A stretch of 20,848 nucleotides of DNA from Hyphomicrobiales bacterium. GTDB taxonomy: Bacteria; Pseudomonadota; Alphaproteobacteria; Rhizobiales; JAJFHC01. The DNA lies in NCBI GenBank assembly GCA_021775835.1, contig JAJFHC010000142.1:1-20848 (forward strand). The letters run 5' to 3'. The notes under the pieces are model-generated. The model saw only the letters and a list, made by a program, of their open reading frames with translations. It did not search any database and was not told where the DNA came from. Of the stretch, positions 14,111-20,848 are shown piece after piece. Each line of letters begins with the position of its first letter. Position 1 is the first letter of the stretch. Made by a program: the position numbers and the translations under genes.

Positions 14111-15752
14111 CGAGTTCGACAGCCAGTTCGTGCGCCAAAGGGTTGCCCAGTTCCGCGATCAAGTGGATCGCAGGCTCTCCGGCGACCTGACTGAAGAGGA
14201 ATTCAAGCCACTGCGCTTGATGAATGGACTGTACCTTCAATTACATGCCTACATGTTGCGTGTGGCTGTTCCTTACGGAACTCTCTCAGGCAAGCAGATG
14301 AACAAGCTCGCCTATATCGCGGACAAATATGACCGCGGCTATGGTCACTTCACGACCCGGCAGAACATCCAGTACAACTGGCCCAAACTCGAGGAAACCG
14401 GTGACATCCTGGAACACCTGGCCGACGTCGAAATGCATGCGATCCAGACCAGCGGGAACTGCATCCGCAATACCACGTCCGATCAATGGGCCGGTGTTGC
14501 CGCCGACGAAATCGCAGATCCCAGACCGATCTGTGAAATCATCAGGCAATGGTCCAGCCTGCATCCGGAATTCTCGTTCCTGCCGCGCAAGTTCAAGATT
14601 GCCGTTACCGGCTCACCGAACGACCGTGCTGCCGTCAAGGTTCATGACATCGGTCTGAGAATGCATCTGAATGATGCCGAACAACCGGGTTATGAAGTGA
14701 TCGTCGGTGGCGGCCAGGGACGCACGCCCATGATTGGTGTGACGGTCCGCGACTGGCTCCCGGAAACCGAACTGCTTGCTTATCTGGAAGCGATCATGCG
14801 TGTCTACAATCTGTCCGGCCGCCGCGATAACAAGTACAAGGCCCGCATCAAGATACTGGTGCACGAGTTGGGCGCAGAGGAGTTCACCAGACTGGTCGAG
14901 GAAGAGTTCGCCCGCCTTGACGTGGACCTGATAACGCCGGATATCGCGGAAGTCGAGCGAATCTACGCCTACTTTGCACCACCTGAGTATGAACTTCTGC
15001 CTGCCGTCGACAAGTCCTTTGACTTGTCCAAACTGGAAAACCGTGAATTCGGCCTGTGGGTAAAATCGAACATTGCAACTCACAAGGTCGACGGTTACGC
15101 CATCGTCAACATCTCGCTGAAACCGATCTCCGGCATCCCGGGCGACGCCTCGGCGGACCAGATGCGCGTCGTGGCGGACCTCGCGGAGAGATACAGTTTC
15201 GACGAAATCCGCGTTACGCATTCACAGAACCTCGTTCTGCCCCATGTACGGCAATCCGATCTGTTTGACCTCTGGTTGATCTTGAGAGCGGCAGATCTTG
15301 CCACAGCGAACATCGGCCTTGTGACCGATATCATCGCGTGCCCCGGCATGGACTATTGTTCCCTGGCCACCGCACGCTCCATCCCCATCGCCCAGGAGAT
15401 ATCGACCCGGTTTGAAAATATAAGGCGTCAGCATGATGTCGGACCTTTGCAGATCAAGATTTCCGGCTGCATAAACGCCTGTGGCCATCACCATGTGGGA
15501 CACATCGGAATTCTGGGCGTCGACAAGAAGGGTAAGGAGTTTTACCAGATCACCCTTGGTGGCAGTGCCGATGAGAATGCCTCCATCGGCAAAATTCTTG
15601 GACCGGGCTTCTCCGGTGATCAGGTCACCGACGCCGTTGAAACGATCGTCGATACTTACCTGGACATCAGGCTTAAAGACGAGACATTCCTTGAAACCTA
15701 CCGGCGCCTGGGCGCGGCTCCCTTCAAAGAGGTCCTCTATGCCCCTGCTTAG
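14097..15752 (+). CDS. cysI: Ferredoxin-type nitrite/sulfite reductase, siroheme and 4Fe-4S hemoprotein subunit
   Basis: CysI reduces sulfite to sulfide by six electrons at a coupled siroheme and 4Fe-4S centre. The 551-residue protein carries the cluster ligands C415 and C421 in ACPGMDYCSLA and C458 and C462 in SGCINACGHHHVGHIG; C462 also bridges to siroheme in the family. Other family stretches are YGHFTTRQNIQYNW, with the arginine cluster near residue 85, and TSGNCIRNTTSDQWAG. I start at ATG 14097, with AGGAG at 14083-14087; the frame is open from 13938, but those residues overlap the DUF2849 gene and look non-native. A nitrite-specific role is less likely because of the cys context. It is preceded by cysG and followed, with a 14-base overlap, by a DUF934 gene. 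Confidence 0.94.
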   Translation: MYRYDEFDSQFVRQRVAQFRDQVDRRLSGDLTEEEFKPLRLMNGLYLQLHAYMLRVAVPYGTLSGKQMNKLAYIADKYDRGYGHFTTRQNIQYNWPKLEETGDILEHLADVEMHAIQTSGNCIRNTTSDQWAGVAADEIADPRPICEIIRQWSSLHPEFSFLPRKFKIAVTGSPNDRAAVKVHDIGLRMHLNDAEQPGYEVIVGGGQGRTPMIGVTVRDWLPETELLAYLEAIMRVYNLSGRRDNKYKARIKILVHELGAEEFTRLVEEEFARLDVDLITPDIAEVERIYAYFAPPEYELLPAVDKSFDLSKLENREFGLWVKSNIATHKVDGYAIVNISLKPISGIPGDASADQMRVVADLAERYSFDEIRVTHSQNLVLPHVRQSDLFDLWLILRAADLATANIGLVTDIIACPGMDYCSLATARSIPIAQEISTRFENIRRQHDVGPLQIKISGCINACGHHHVGHIGILGVDKKGKEFYQITLGGSADENASIGKILGPGFSGDQVTDAVETIVDTYLDIRLKDETFLETYRRLGAAPFKEVLYAPA

Positions 15753-16254
15753 AAACGGACAGGTCAGTGTCGATCAATGGGTTCATCTCGAAGACGATAC
15801 CCCCTTGCCTGCCGATGGTGATGTCATCGTGTCGTTTGACAGGCATTCAAAGGAGCGTGAACTGTTGAAACATCATTCGGGACGCGTTGGCATTGCCTAT
15901 CCCAATGATGCGACAGTTGATGAACTCGTACCACATCTTGAAACAGTGGCTCTCGTGATACTGCTGTTTCCCGCTTTCACTGACGGCCGCGCCTATTCTC
16001 AGGCACGTTCATTGCGCCATCAGCACAAATTTGCCGGAGAGATCAGAGCGACCGGTAATGTTCTGCCCGATCAGATCTCATTGATGTACGAATGCGGTTT
16101 CGATGCGTTCGAGATCGAGTCCGAGCGTGACCTTGCAGCGTGGCAAAGGGTGGATGCATCCGTTACCCTGTCCTATCAGCGCGGCTATGGAACGAGGCGG
16201 CAGCGACCGTCGCATGGTGACACCCCAGGGAACGACGGTCATTCGGTTCCCTGA
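15739..16254 (+). CDS. DUF934-family protein of the sulfite reductase operon
   Basis: This 171-residue protein has the features of DUF934 proteins, which accompany CysI or CysH in alpha- and betaproteobacteria and are usually annotated as uncharacterised sulfite-reductase-associated proteins. Recognisable segments are LVPHLETVALVILLFPAFTDGRAYSQARSL-like (key piece FPAFTDGRAYSQAR) and GEIRATGNVLPDQISLMYECGFDAFE, which define the family. Start ATG 15739 lies within the 3' end of cysI (14-base overlap) with an AGAGG 8 bases upstream. The last 20 residues, rich in Arg, Ser, Gly and Pro (GTRRQRPSHGDTPGNDG), look disordered. No cysH (PAPS/APS reductase) and no ferredoxin-NADP reductase gene follows, so this is the last gene of the operon. 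Confidence 0.88.
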   Translation: MPLLRNGQVSVDQWVHLEDDTPLPADGDVIVSFDRHSKERELLKHHSGRVGIAYPNDATVDELVPHLETVALVILLFPAFTDGRAYSQARSLRHQHKFAGEIRATGNVLPDQISLMYECGFDAFEIESERDLAAWQRVDASVTLSYQRGYGTRRQRPSHGDTPGNDGHSVP

Positions 16255-16596
16255 CCCCCGACGCATATAGCAAACTGCATTGAACTCTGTGGGTCGCATT
16301 TAACAACAACGGCCCCGTATTTCCGGACAAATCTCAGAACTGAGACTGAAGGCCTGTGTCTGAAGCAACACCCTGAAAGGCAAAATCCTGATAACGTTAA
16401 GGTTTCCAGGTAACGTTAACCATCAATTAAGGAAACGTTTACCTTAACGAATGTTTAACGGTAGTGTTCTTCTGCGGCATTCGGAGAAGAGACGAAATAC
16501 CACGATCGCACAGAGGCCTTGTCGATCGATTACTGGGGTTGGCTCTTAACATCCGCCCGAATCCCGCATCGTAGAGTATTTGAGTGAGTGATCTAG
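16255..16596 (+). promoter_or_regulatory. nrdJ-like gene promoter region with two perfect CtrA boxes
   Basis: The 342-base region holds no gene. Two perfect full CtrA motifs, TTAA-N7-TTAA, lie at 16416-16430 (the first half reads TTAACCAT) and 16444-16458, 28 bases apart, on a helical repeat spacing. The TAACGTTA palindrome occurs at 16392-16399 and 16411-16418, partly overlapping the first box. An inverted pair CGTTAAGG (16395-16402) and CCTTAACG (16442-16449) frames the block. A GAATC site, a GANTC target of CcrM methylation, is at about 16559. The gene begins 138 bases after the second box; a weak GAGTGAG at about 16580-16586 is the nearest purine-rich ribosome binding sequence. Confidence 0.6.
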
Positions 16597-19500
16597 ATGC
16601 GGATTGAACGGCGGTTTACCGTCGATGGTGTGTGCCCTTATGCCACCATCGATTTTTCAAAGAAAACAAGCGAGATCAAGAATCCTGACGGCTCCCTCGT
16701 GGCCCGTATGGACGACATCCTTGTTCCCACATCCTGGAGCAGTGTCGCCAGCGATATTCTCGCGCAGAAATACTTTGTCAAAAAAGGCGTCCCCCTAAAA
16801 CTCAAGCGAGTGAAGGAACATGGTGTTCCCCGCTGGCTTTGGCAGTCTGTGGCCGACATGCGCAGCCTGGCGGATGTTCCGGAAGCTGACCGGTACGGAC
16901 CCGAACAAGACGCCCGACAGGTGTTCGACCGGCTTGCCGGCACATGGACCTATTGGGGTTGGAAAGCCGGATACTTCGATTCAGAATCAGATGCCCACGC
17001 ATTCCACGACGAATTGCGTTTCATGCTGGCGACCCAGATGGCCGCACCGAATTCGCCGCAATGGTTCAACACCGGGCTCCACTGGGCTTATGGCATCGAC
17101 CATCCGAGCGAAGGTCAGTTCTATGTGGACTTTGAGTCGGGGCAACTCCACGAGTCTCGTTCGGCTTATCAGCACCCGCAACCCCATTCCTGTTTCATTC
17201 AGGGTGTCGACGACAGCCTGCTGAACGCAGGCGGCATACTGGACTTGTGGGTACGGGAAGCACGGTTGTTCAAGTACGGTGCCGGAACCGGAGCAAATTT
17301 CTCGTCGATCCGAGGCGCTGGAGAGCCATTGTCTCGCGGTGGCGTCTCGTCGGGACTCATGTCATTTTTGAATGTCGGAGATCATGCGGCCGGTTCACTC
17401 AGTTCCGGAGGGTCGACCCGCCGAGCTGCCAAGATGGTGGTTGTCGATATCGATCATCCCGACATCGAAGAGTACATCAACTGGAAGGTCCGTGAAGAAC
17501 AGAAAGTAGCGGCCCTAGTCACGGGGTCTAAGGTTGTCTCGCAGCATCTGACCGCCATCATGACCGCATGCCGGAATGGTATTGATGAAAATGTACTTGC
17601 GCCGCTTCATTCCGATCCGTTCGACCCGACCAAGAATGGATCGCTGGCGTCCGCTATCCGTAGTGCGCGTCAGAACCACGTGTCGGAGAACTACATATGG
17701 CGCGTCATACAATTTGCTAAACAGGGTTACACGGAAATTTCCTTTCCGGTTTACAGCCACGATTGGGACTCAGAGGCCTACCGGACAGTTTCCGGCCAGA
17801 ATTCGAACAACTCCATTCGTGTTTGCGACGATTATCTGAACGCCGTGGCAACAGGGGGAACATGGGATCTCATCAGACGAACGGACGGACAGGTCGCCCG
17901 CACCGTCGATGCGCGGCGGATCTGGGAGAGCGTTTGCCATGCCGCCTGGGCATCGGCTGATCCGGGCGTACACTTTCATACCACCATCAACGACTGGCAC
18001 ACGTGTCCACAGACAGGACCGATATCGGCGTCCAATTCCTGTTCTGAATTCAATTTTCTCGACAACACGGCGAGCACTCTCGCCTCGCTGAATCTCATGA
18101 AATTCAGCAACACCGATGGAACCCTCGACACCGACGGGTTTGAGCATTGTGCAAGACTATGGATGATCGTACTCGATATCTCCGTAGTCATGGCCCAGTA
18201 CCCCTCAGCCGACATTGCAAGGCGCACTCACGACTACCGTCCCGTTGGATTGGGGTATAGCAACCTCGGTGGATATCTGATGGCCTCCGGGATTGCCTAT
18301 GACTCAGACGAGGGTCGTTCCAGATGTGCTGGCGTAACGGCCCTTCTCACAGGAATTGCCTACGCAACCTCTGCGGAGATGTCTCAGGCACTGGCCCCAT
18401 TCAATGGCTTTGAACATAATGCGCGCGACATGCTCAGGGTTATCCGCAATCATCGAAGGGCGGCCTACGGTGGCGCACGATATGAAGGACTCCATACCGC
18501 ACCGGTTGCCTTCGATGAAGAGAAGTGCGGCGACAAGTGCCTGGTCAGTGCGGCACGCAAGAGCTGGGACAACGCCCTTATGCTGGGCCGCGCCTACGGC
18601 TTCAGAAATGCCCAGGCGAGTGTACTGGCTCCCACCGGCACGATCGGTCTTGTGATGGACTGCGATACGATGGGAATCGAACCTGACTTTTCCCTGATAA
18701 AGTTCAAGCAACTCGCCGGCGGCGGATATTTCAAGATTGTAAATCGCGTTGCCACCGAAGGCCTGCGAACCCTCGGATACACGGACTCCGAGATTGAGGC
18801 GATCATCTTGTATGCCGTCGGTCATGGTAGTCTCAAGGATGCTCCGGCAATCAATCACGAAACACTGGAAGCCAGAGGGTTTACGCCTGACAAAATCGAA
18901 CTGATCGAAGCAGGCCTGACGGGTCTGTTCGATATCCGGTTTGCTTTCAGTCAATGGTCTCTCGGCGAAACTTTCTGTCGTGAGGAACTCGGCTTTACAG
19001 TGCAGCAACTCGAAGATCCGGACTTCGATCCGTTGCTGGAGCTGGGGTTCACCCGGTCGGAAATCGACGCAGCGAACGCCTATTGCTGCGGCACCATGAC
19101 CCTTGAGGGCGCACCAGGTTTGAAAGAGCCCGATCTCCCGGTCTTTGATTGCGCCAACACGTCCGGGCGCAAGGGCAAACGGGTGCTGTCCGTGGATAGC
19201 CACATCCAGATGATGGCAGCAGCCCAACCATTCGTCTCCGGAGGCATATCAAAGACAATAAACATGCCGAACGCCGCAACGGTGGATGACTGCCATGACG
19301 CATACCTTTCGTCCTGGCGTCTGGGCCTCAAAGCAAATGCGCTTTACCGCGACGGTTCAAAATTGTCACAACCCCTTTCTGTCGGTCTGTTGCCCGAAGA
19401 CTCTGTGGCTGAACTTGAAAAACCTGCAATGGTCTCCGAGGACGTCGTTGAGCTGACCAGGAAAATTCTTGCCTGTGTCGCCGAGAAGGCCTCCAGCCGA

Positions 19501-19962
19501 CTGGAGGCCGTGTCGGCCAATGGCGCAAGTCAGCCTGTTAGTCTGGCTGGTCAAACGGCGATAATTCATTCGCCCAACTCAGTAAGGCAAAAGGAAAAAC
19601 AGGCGGCACTGGTGAACGACGTACTCATGGGGTTGTTCAACGATGTTGCCGTCGCTGTATCAATAGGTTTGCAGGACGGCGTGCCGGTCGACCGGTTCAT
19701 GGAACTCTTGATACAACAGTGTCCAGTGCCGACACCGGAAGACAATCACCTGATGTCACAGCTTGAGATTGAACGTCTTTCCATACGAATTCAGGATCAG
19801 CTTGCATCGATTTTGGACAAGTCAGGTGTCCCTGATCTCGAAGCTGTTGCAACCCAGGCATTGCCAACGTCCGCGACGAAGCGACGGAGAAACCAAAAAC
19901 CGATGCCAAAGGGCTTCAAGGACCGGGATCTCCATCCAGCCCGTCAGTCACCATCGGTTTGA
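16597..19962 (+). CDS. NrdJ-like adenosylcobalamin-dependent ribonucleotide reductase paralog with missing redox cysteines
   Basis: The 1121-residue protein follows the alphaproteobacterial class II reductase (NrdJ) from its first residues to about residue 930: MRIERRFT, PNSPQWFNTGLHWAYG, HPQPHSCFIQG, LFKYGAGTG, TVSGQNSNNS, WASADPGVHF, PTGTIGLVMDCDTMGIEPDF (679-698), KANALYRDGSKLSQPLS. NrdJ makes deoxyribonucleotides using an AdoCbl-derived thiyl radical. The thiyl cysteine is present (C482 in SNSCSE), as is the first redox cysteine (C199). The second redox cysteine, eleven residues after C482 in class II enzymes, is serine (S493 in DNTASTLAS). The usual CxxC around residue 325 and the CG of DCANxCG (S856) are also lost. 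The TSCPD region and the C-terminal zinc/redox cysteine tail are replaced by an Arg/Lys-rich end, KRRRNQKPMPKGFK. The reading frame is intact. Normal multi-turnover ribonucleotide reduction is doubtful. Confidence 0.85.
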   Translation: MRIERRFTVDGVCPYATIDFSKKTSEIKNPDGSLVARMDDILVPTSWSSVASDILAQKYFVKKGVPLKLKRVKEHGVPRWLWQSVADMRSLADVPEADRYGPEQDARQVFDRLAGTWTYWGWKAGYFDSESDAHAFHDELRFMLATQMAAPNSPQWFNTGLHWAYGIDHPSEGQFYVDFESGQLHESRSAYQHPQPHSCFIQGVDDSLLNAGGILDLWVREARLFKYGAGTGANFSSIRGAGEPLSRGGVSSGLMSFLNVGDHAAGSLSSGGSTRRAAKMVVVDIDHPDIEEYINWKVREEQKVAALVTGSKVVSQHLTAIMTACRNGIDENVLAPLHSDPFDPTKNGSLASAIRSARQNHVSENYIWRVIQFAKQGYTEISFPVYSHDWDSEAYRTVSGQNSNNSIRVCDDYLNAVATGGTWDLIRRTDGQVARTVDARRIWESVCHAAWASADPGVHFHTTINDWHTCPQTGPISASNSCSEFNFLDNTASTLASLNLMKFSNTDGTLDTDGFEHCARLWMIVLDISVVMAQYPSADIARRTHDYRPVGLGYSNLGGYLMASGIAYDSDEGRSRCAGVTALLTGIAYATSAEMSQALAPFNGFEHNARDMLRVIRNHRRAAYGGARYEGLHTAPVAFDEEKCGDKCLVSAARKSWDNALMLGRAYGFRNAQASVLAPTGTIGLVMDCDTMGIEPDFSLIKFKQLAGGGYFKIVNRVATEGLRTLGYTDSEIEAIILYAVGHGSLKDAPAINHETLEARGFTPDKIELIEAGLTGLFDIRFAFSQWSLGETFCREELGFTVQQLEDPDFDPLLELGFTRSEIDAANAYCCGTMTLEGAPGLKEPDLPVFDCANTSGRKGKRVLSVDSHIQMMAAAQPFVSGGISKTINMPNAATVDDCHDAYLSSWRLGLKANALYRDGSKLSQPLSVGLLPEDSVAELEKPAMVSEDVVELTRKILACVAEKASSRLEAVSANGASQPVSLAGQTAIIHSPNSVRQKEKQAALVNDVLMGLFNDVAVAVSIGLQDGVPVDRFMELLIQQCPVPTPEDNHLMSQLEIERLSIRIQDQLASILDKSGVPDLEAVATQALPTSATKRRRNQKPMPKGFKDRDLHPARQSPSV

Positions 19963-19990
19963 CAGTCAGCGGGCCGTCCGGTCGAGCAGA

Positions 19991-20140
19991 TCAACTGCCC
20001 GCGACAGTTGCTCGGGGCTGGAACTCGTAGACATTACCGGAGACGTTTTTCCCGGAGTTTTCGAAGAACGGCAAAAAGTCCAATGCCGAAACCGGTTTGC
20101 TGAAGAAGTATCCCTGGTATTTGTGGCACCCCTTGCCCTA
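19991..20140 (-). pseudogene. Detached C-terminal end of an EAL domain, beyond an in-frame TAG
   Basis: Downstream of the TAG at 20138-20140 the same frame continues for 48 residues to a TGA at 19991-19993. It reads GKGCHKYQGYFFSKPVSALD and on, which is the conserved last strand and helix of EAL domains (GCxxxQGYxFSKP). A single base change from AAG or CAG to TAG would explain it. The tail has no start codon or ribosome binding site of its own, so it is expressed only if the stop is suppressed. Confidence 0.7.
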
Positions 20141-20848
20141 CAGCCATTCAAGCTGATGCAGGTTTTCGACGCCTTCTGCGACGATGCTCACGTCGAGAAT
20201 TTTGCACATGGAGATGATCAGTTCGGTAATCGCGCTGGTCTTCCGAAGGTCGATCACGAATGATCTGTCGATCTTCAGACAGCTGATCGGATACCGCTGC
20301 AGGTATGACAGGTTTGAATAACCCGTACCGAAATCGTCAATCGCCAGGTTGAAGCCCATATCGTGAATGTTCTGCAATTCCCGGACAATCTCGTCATTGT
20401 CTCCCATAAGCATCGACTCGGTGATTTCCAGATCGAGCCGGGAAGGATCAAAACCGTCTGCAAGGGCCACCTTCTCGATTGTCGGTATCAATGCAGGGCT
20501 GCGAAATTGCCGTGGAGAAAGGTTGACGGAAACCGTGATGTCATTGCCGTCCGCCTGCCATTCGCTCTGTTGGCGCGCAGCCTCCATGATGACCCATTCA
20601 CCGATAGGCTCAATCAGGCCACTCTCTTCTGCGAGCCCGATGAATTCCATTGGGCCCAACAAACCACGTGTGGGGTGTTGCCAGCGAAGCAGAGCTTCAG
20701 CACCAACAACCTGGTTTTCTGCAAATGACACCTGCGGCTGATAGAAGAGCTCGAACTCTCCATTGTCTACGGCGCGCCGCAAACTGGATTCCATCACCAT
20801 CCGGTTCTCAGCACGCTCTTTCATATAGGACGAGAAGAAACAATGCCG
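20138..20848 (-). CDS. EAL-domain cyclic-di-GMP phosphodiesterase, 3'-truncated by TAG, 5' end outside window
   Basis: The frame is open to the window edge (8 residues before the first ATG at 20824), and the upstream residues RHCFFSSYMKERAENRM look like the linker between a GGDEF and an EAL domain, so the gene very probably starts further right as a GGDEF-EAL protein. EAL hydrolyses cyclic di-GMP. Motifs in order are FELFYQPQVSF, GAEALLRWQHP (the EAL itself), VNLSPRQF, LEITESML, AIDDFGTGYSNLSYL (the metal-binding DDFG), CLKIDRSFV and IVAEGVEN with the catalytic glutamate. All catalytic motifs are present, but the protein stops at a TAG after HQLEWL, losing the final strand and helix. It converges on the nrdJ-like gene with a 28-base gap to the end of the detached tail. 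Confidence 0.8.
   Translation of the reverse strand, partial: RHCFFSSYMKERAENRMVMESSLRRAVDNGEFELFYQPQVSFAENQVVGAEALLRWQHPTRGLLGPMEFIGLAEESGLIEPIGEWVIMEAARQQSEWQADGNDITVSVNLSPRQFRSPALIPTIEKVALADGFDPSRLDLEITESMLMGDNDEIVRELQNIHDMGFNLAIDDFGTGYSNLSYLQRYPISCLKIDRSFVIDLRKTSAITELIISMCKILDVSIVAEGVENLHQLEWL

Noticed and set aside
16321..16360. TCTCAG-AA-CTGAGA palindrome after the cys operon as a terminator.
   Set aside because: The stem leaves a 2-4 base loop, has only five or six pairs and no T-tract; too weak to list.
16255..16596. A cobalamin riboswitch before the B12-dependent reductase gene.
   Set aside because: I could not find a B12-box-like core (GCCACTG) or the expected arms; the region is dominated by TTAA repeats instead.
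16597..19962. The nrdJ-like gene as a simple pseudogene.
   Set aside because: An unbroken 1121-codon frame with well-kept core motifs argues against relaxed decay, so it is reported as a coding gene with altered function.

Overview
The window looks like chromosomal DNA from an alphaproteobacterium, probably of the Rhizobiales/Rhodobacterales type. The main reasons are an assimilatory sulfite reductase cluster of the alphaproteobacterial kind (cysG, DUF2849 gene, cysI, DUF934 gene), a long B12-dependent ribonucleotide reductase, perfect CtrA-type boxes (TTAA-N7-TTAA) and a PobR/HpaA-like AraC regulator. Two convergent gene pairs and several tightly coupled operons fill almost all of the 20.8 kb. 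I see no rRNA, tRNA, CRISPR array or intact insertion sequence.

Left part (1-8224), catabolic genes. A 5'-truncated flavin reductase remnant is followed by a TauD/TfdA-type dioxygenase and an AraC-family regulator, all on the plus strand. On the minus strand an operon runs from a Tag-like DNA glycosylase gene into pcaB, pcaD and pcaC, which are three consecutive steps of the protocatechuate branch of the beta-ketoadipate pathway; the ring-cleaving pcaGH genes are not here. Between the two groups lies a foreign-looking block (about 2340-4970) holding an animal-type heme peroxidase and a small, AT-rich unknown gene (about 35-38% G+C where counted by hand, against about 62% in a counted block of cysG).

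Middle part (8225-11321). A Tat-exported aldo/keto reductase is translationally coupled to a DUF6064 membrane protein. A hairpin follows, then an HD-GYP phosphodiesterase with a degenerate receiver-like N terminus.

Sulfur part (11377-16254). An XRE-cupin regulator diverges from the cysG-DUF2849-cysI-DUF934 operon. All four operon genes overlap or nearly overlap, and two copies of an inverted-repeat motif in the divergent promoter region are good operator candidates. CysG makes siroheme, the cofactor of the CysI sulfite reductase.

Right part (16255-20848). The most unusual gene is a 1121-residue NrdJ-like protein. It keeps the thiyl-radical cysteine (C482) but has serine at the position of its essential redox partner (S493), lacks the C-terminal cysteine tail and the TSCPD-type domain, and sits behind two perfect CtrA boxes. 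It converges on a GGDEF/EAL-type gene, cut by the window edge, whose EAL domain is interrupted by an in-frame TAG just before its last conserved segment. The strongest candidates for something undescribed are this altered ribonucleotide reductase and the peroxidase/small-protein pair.
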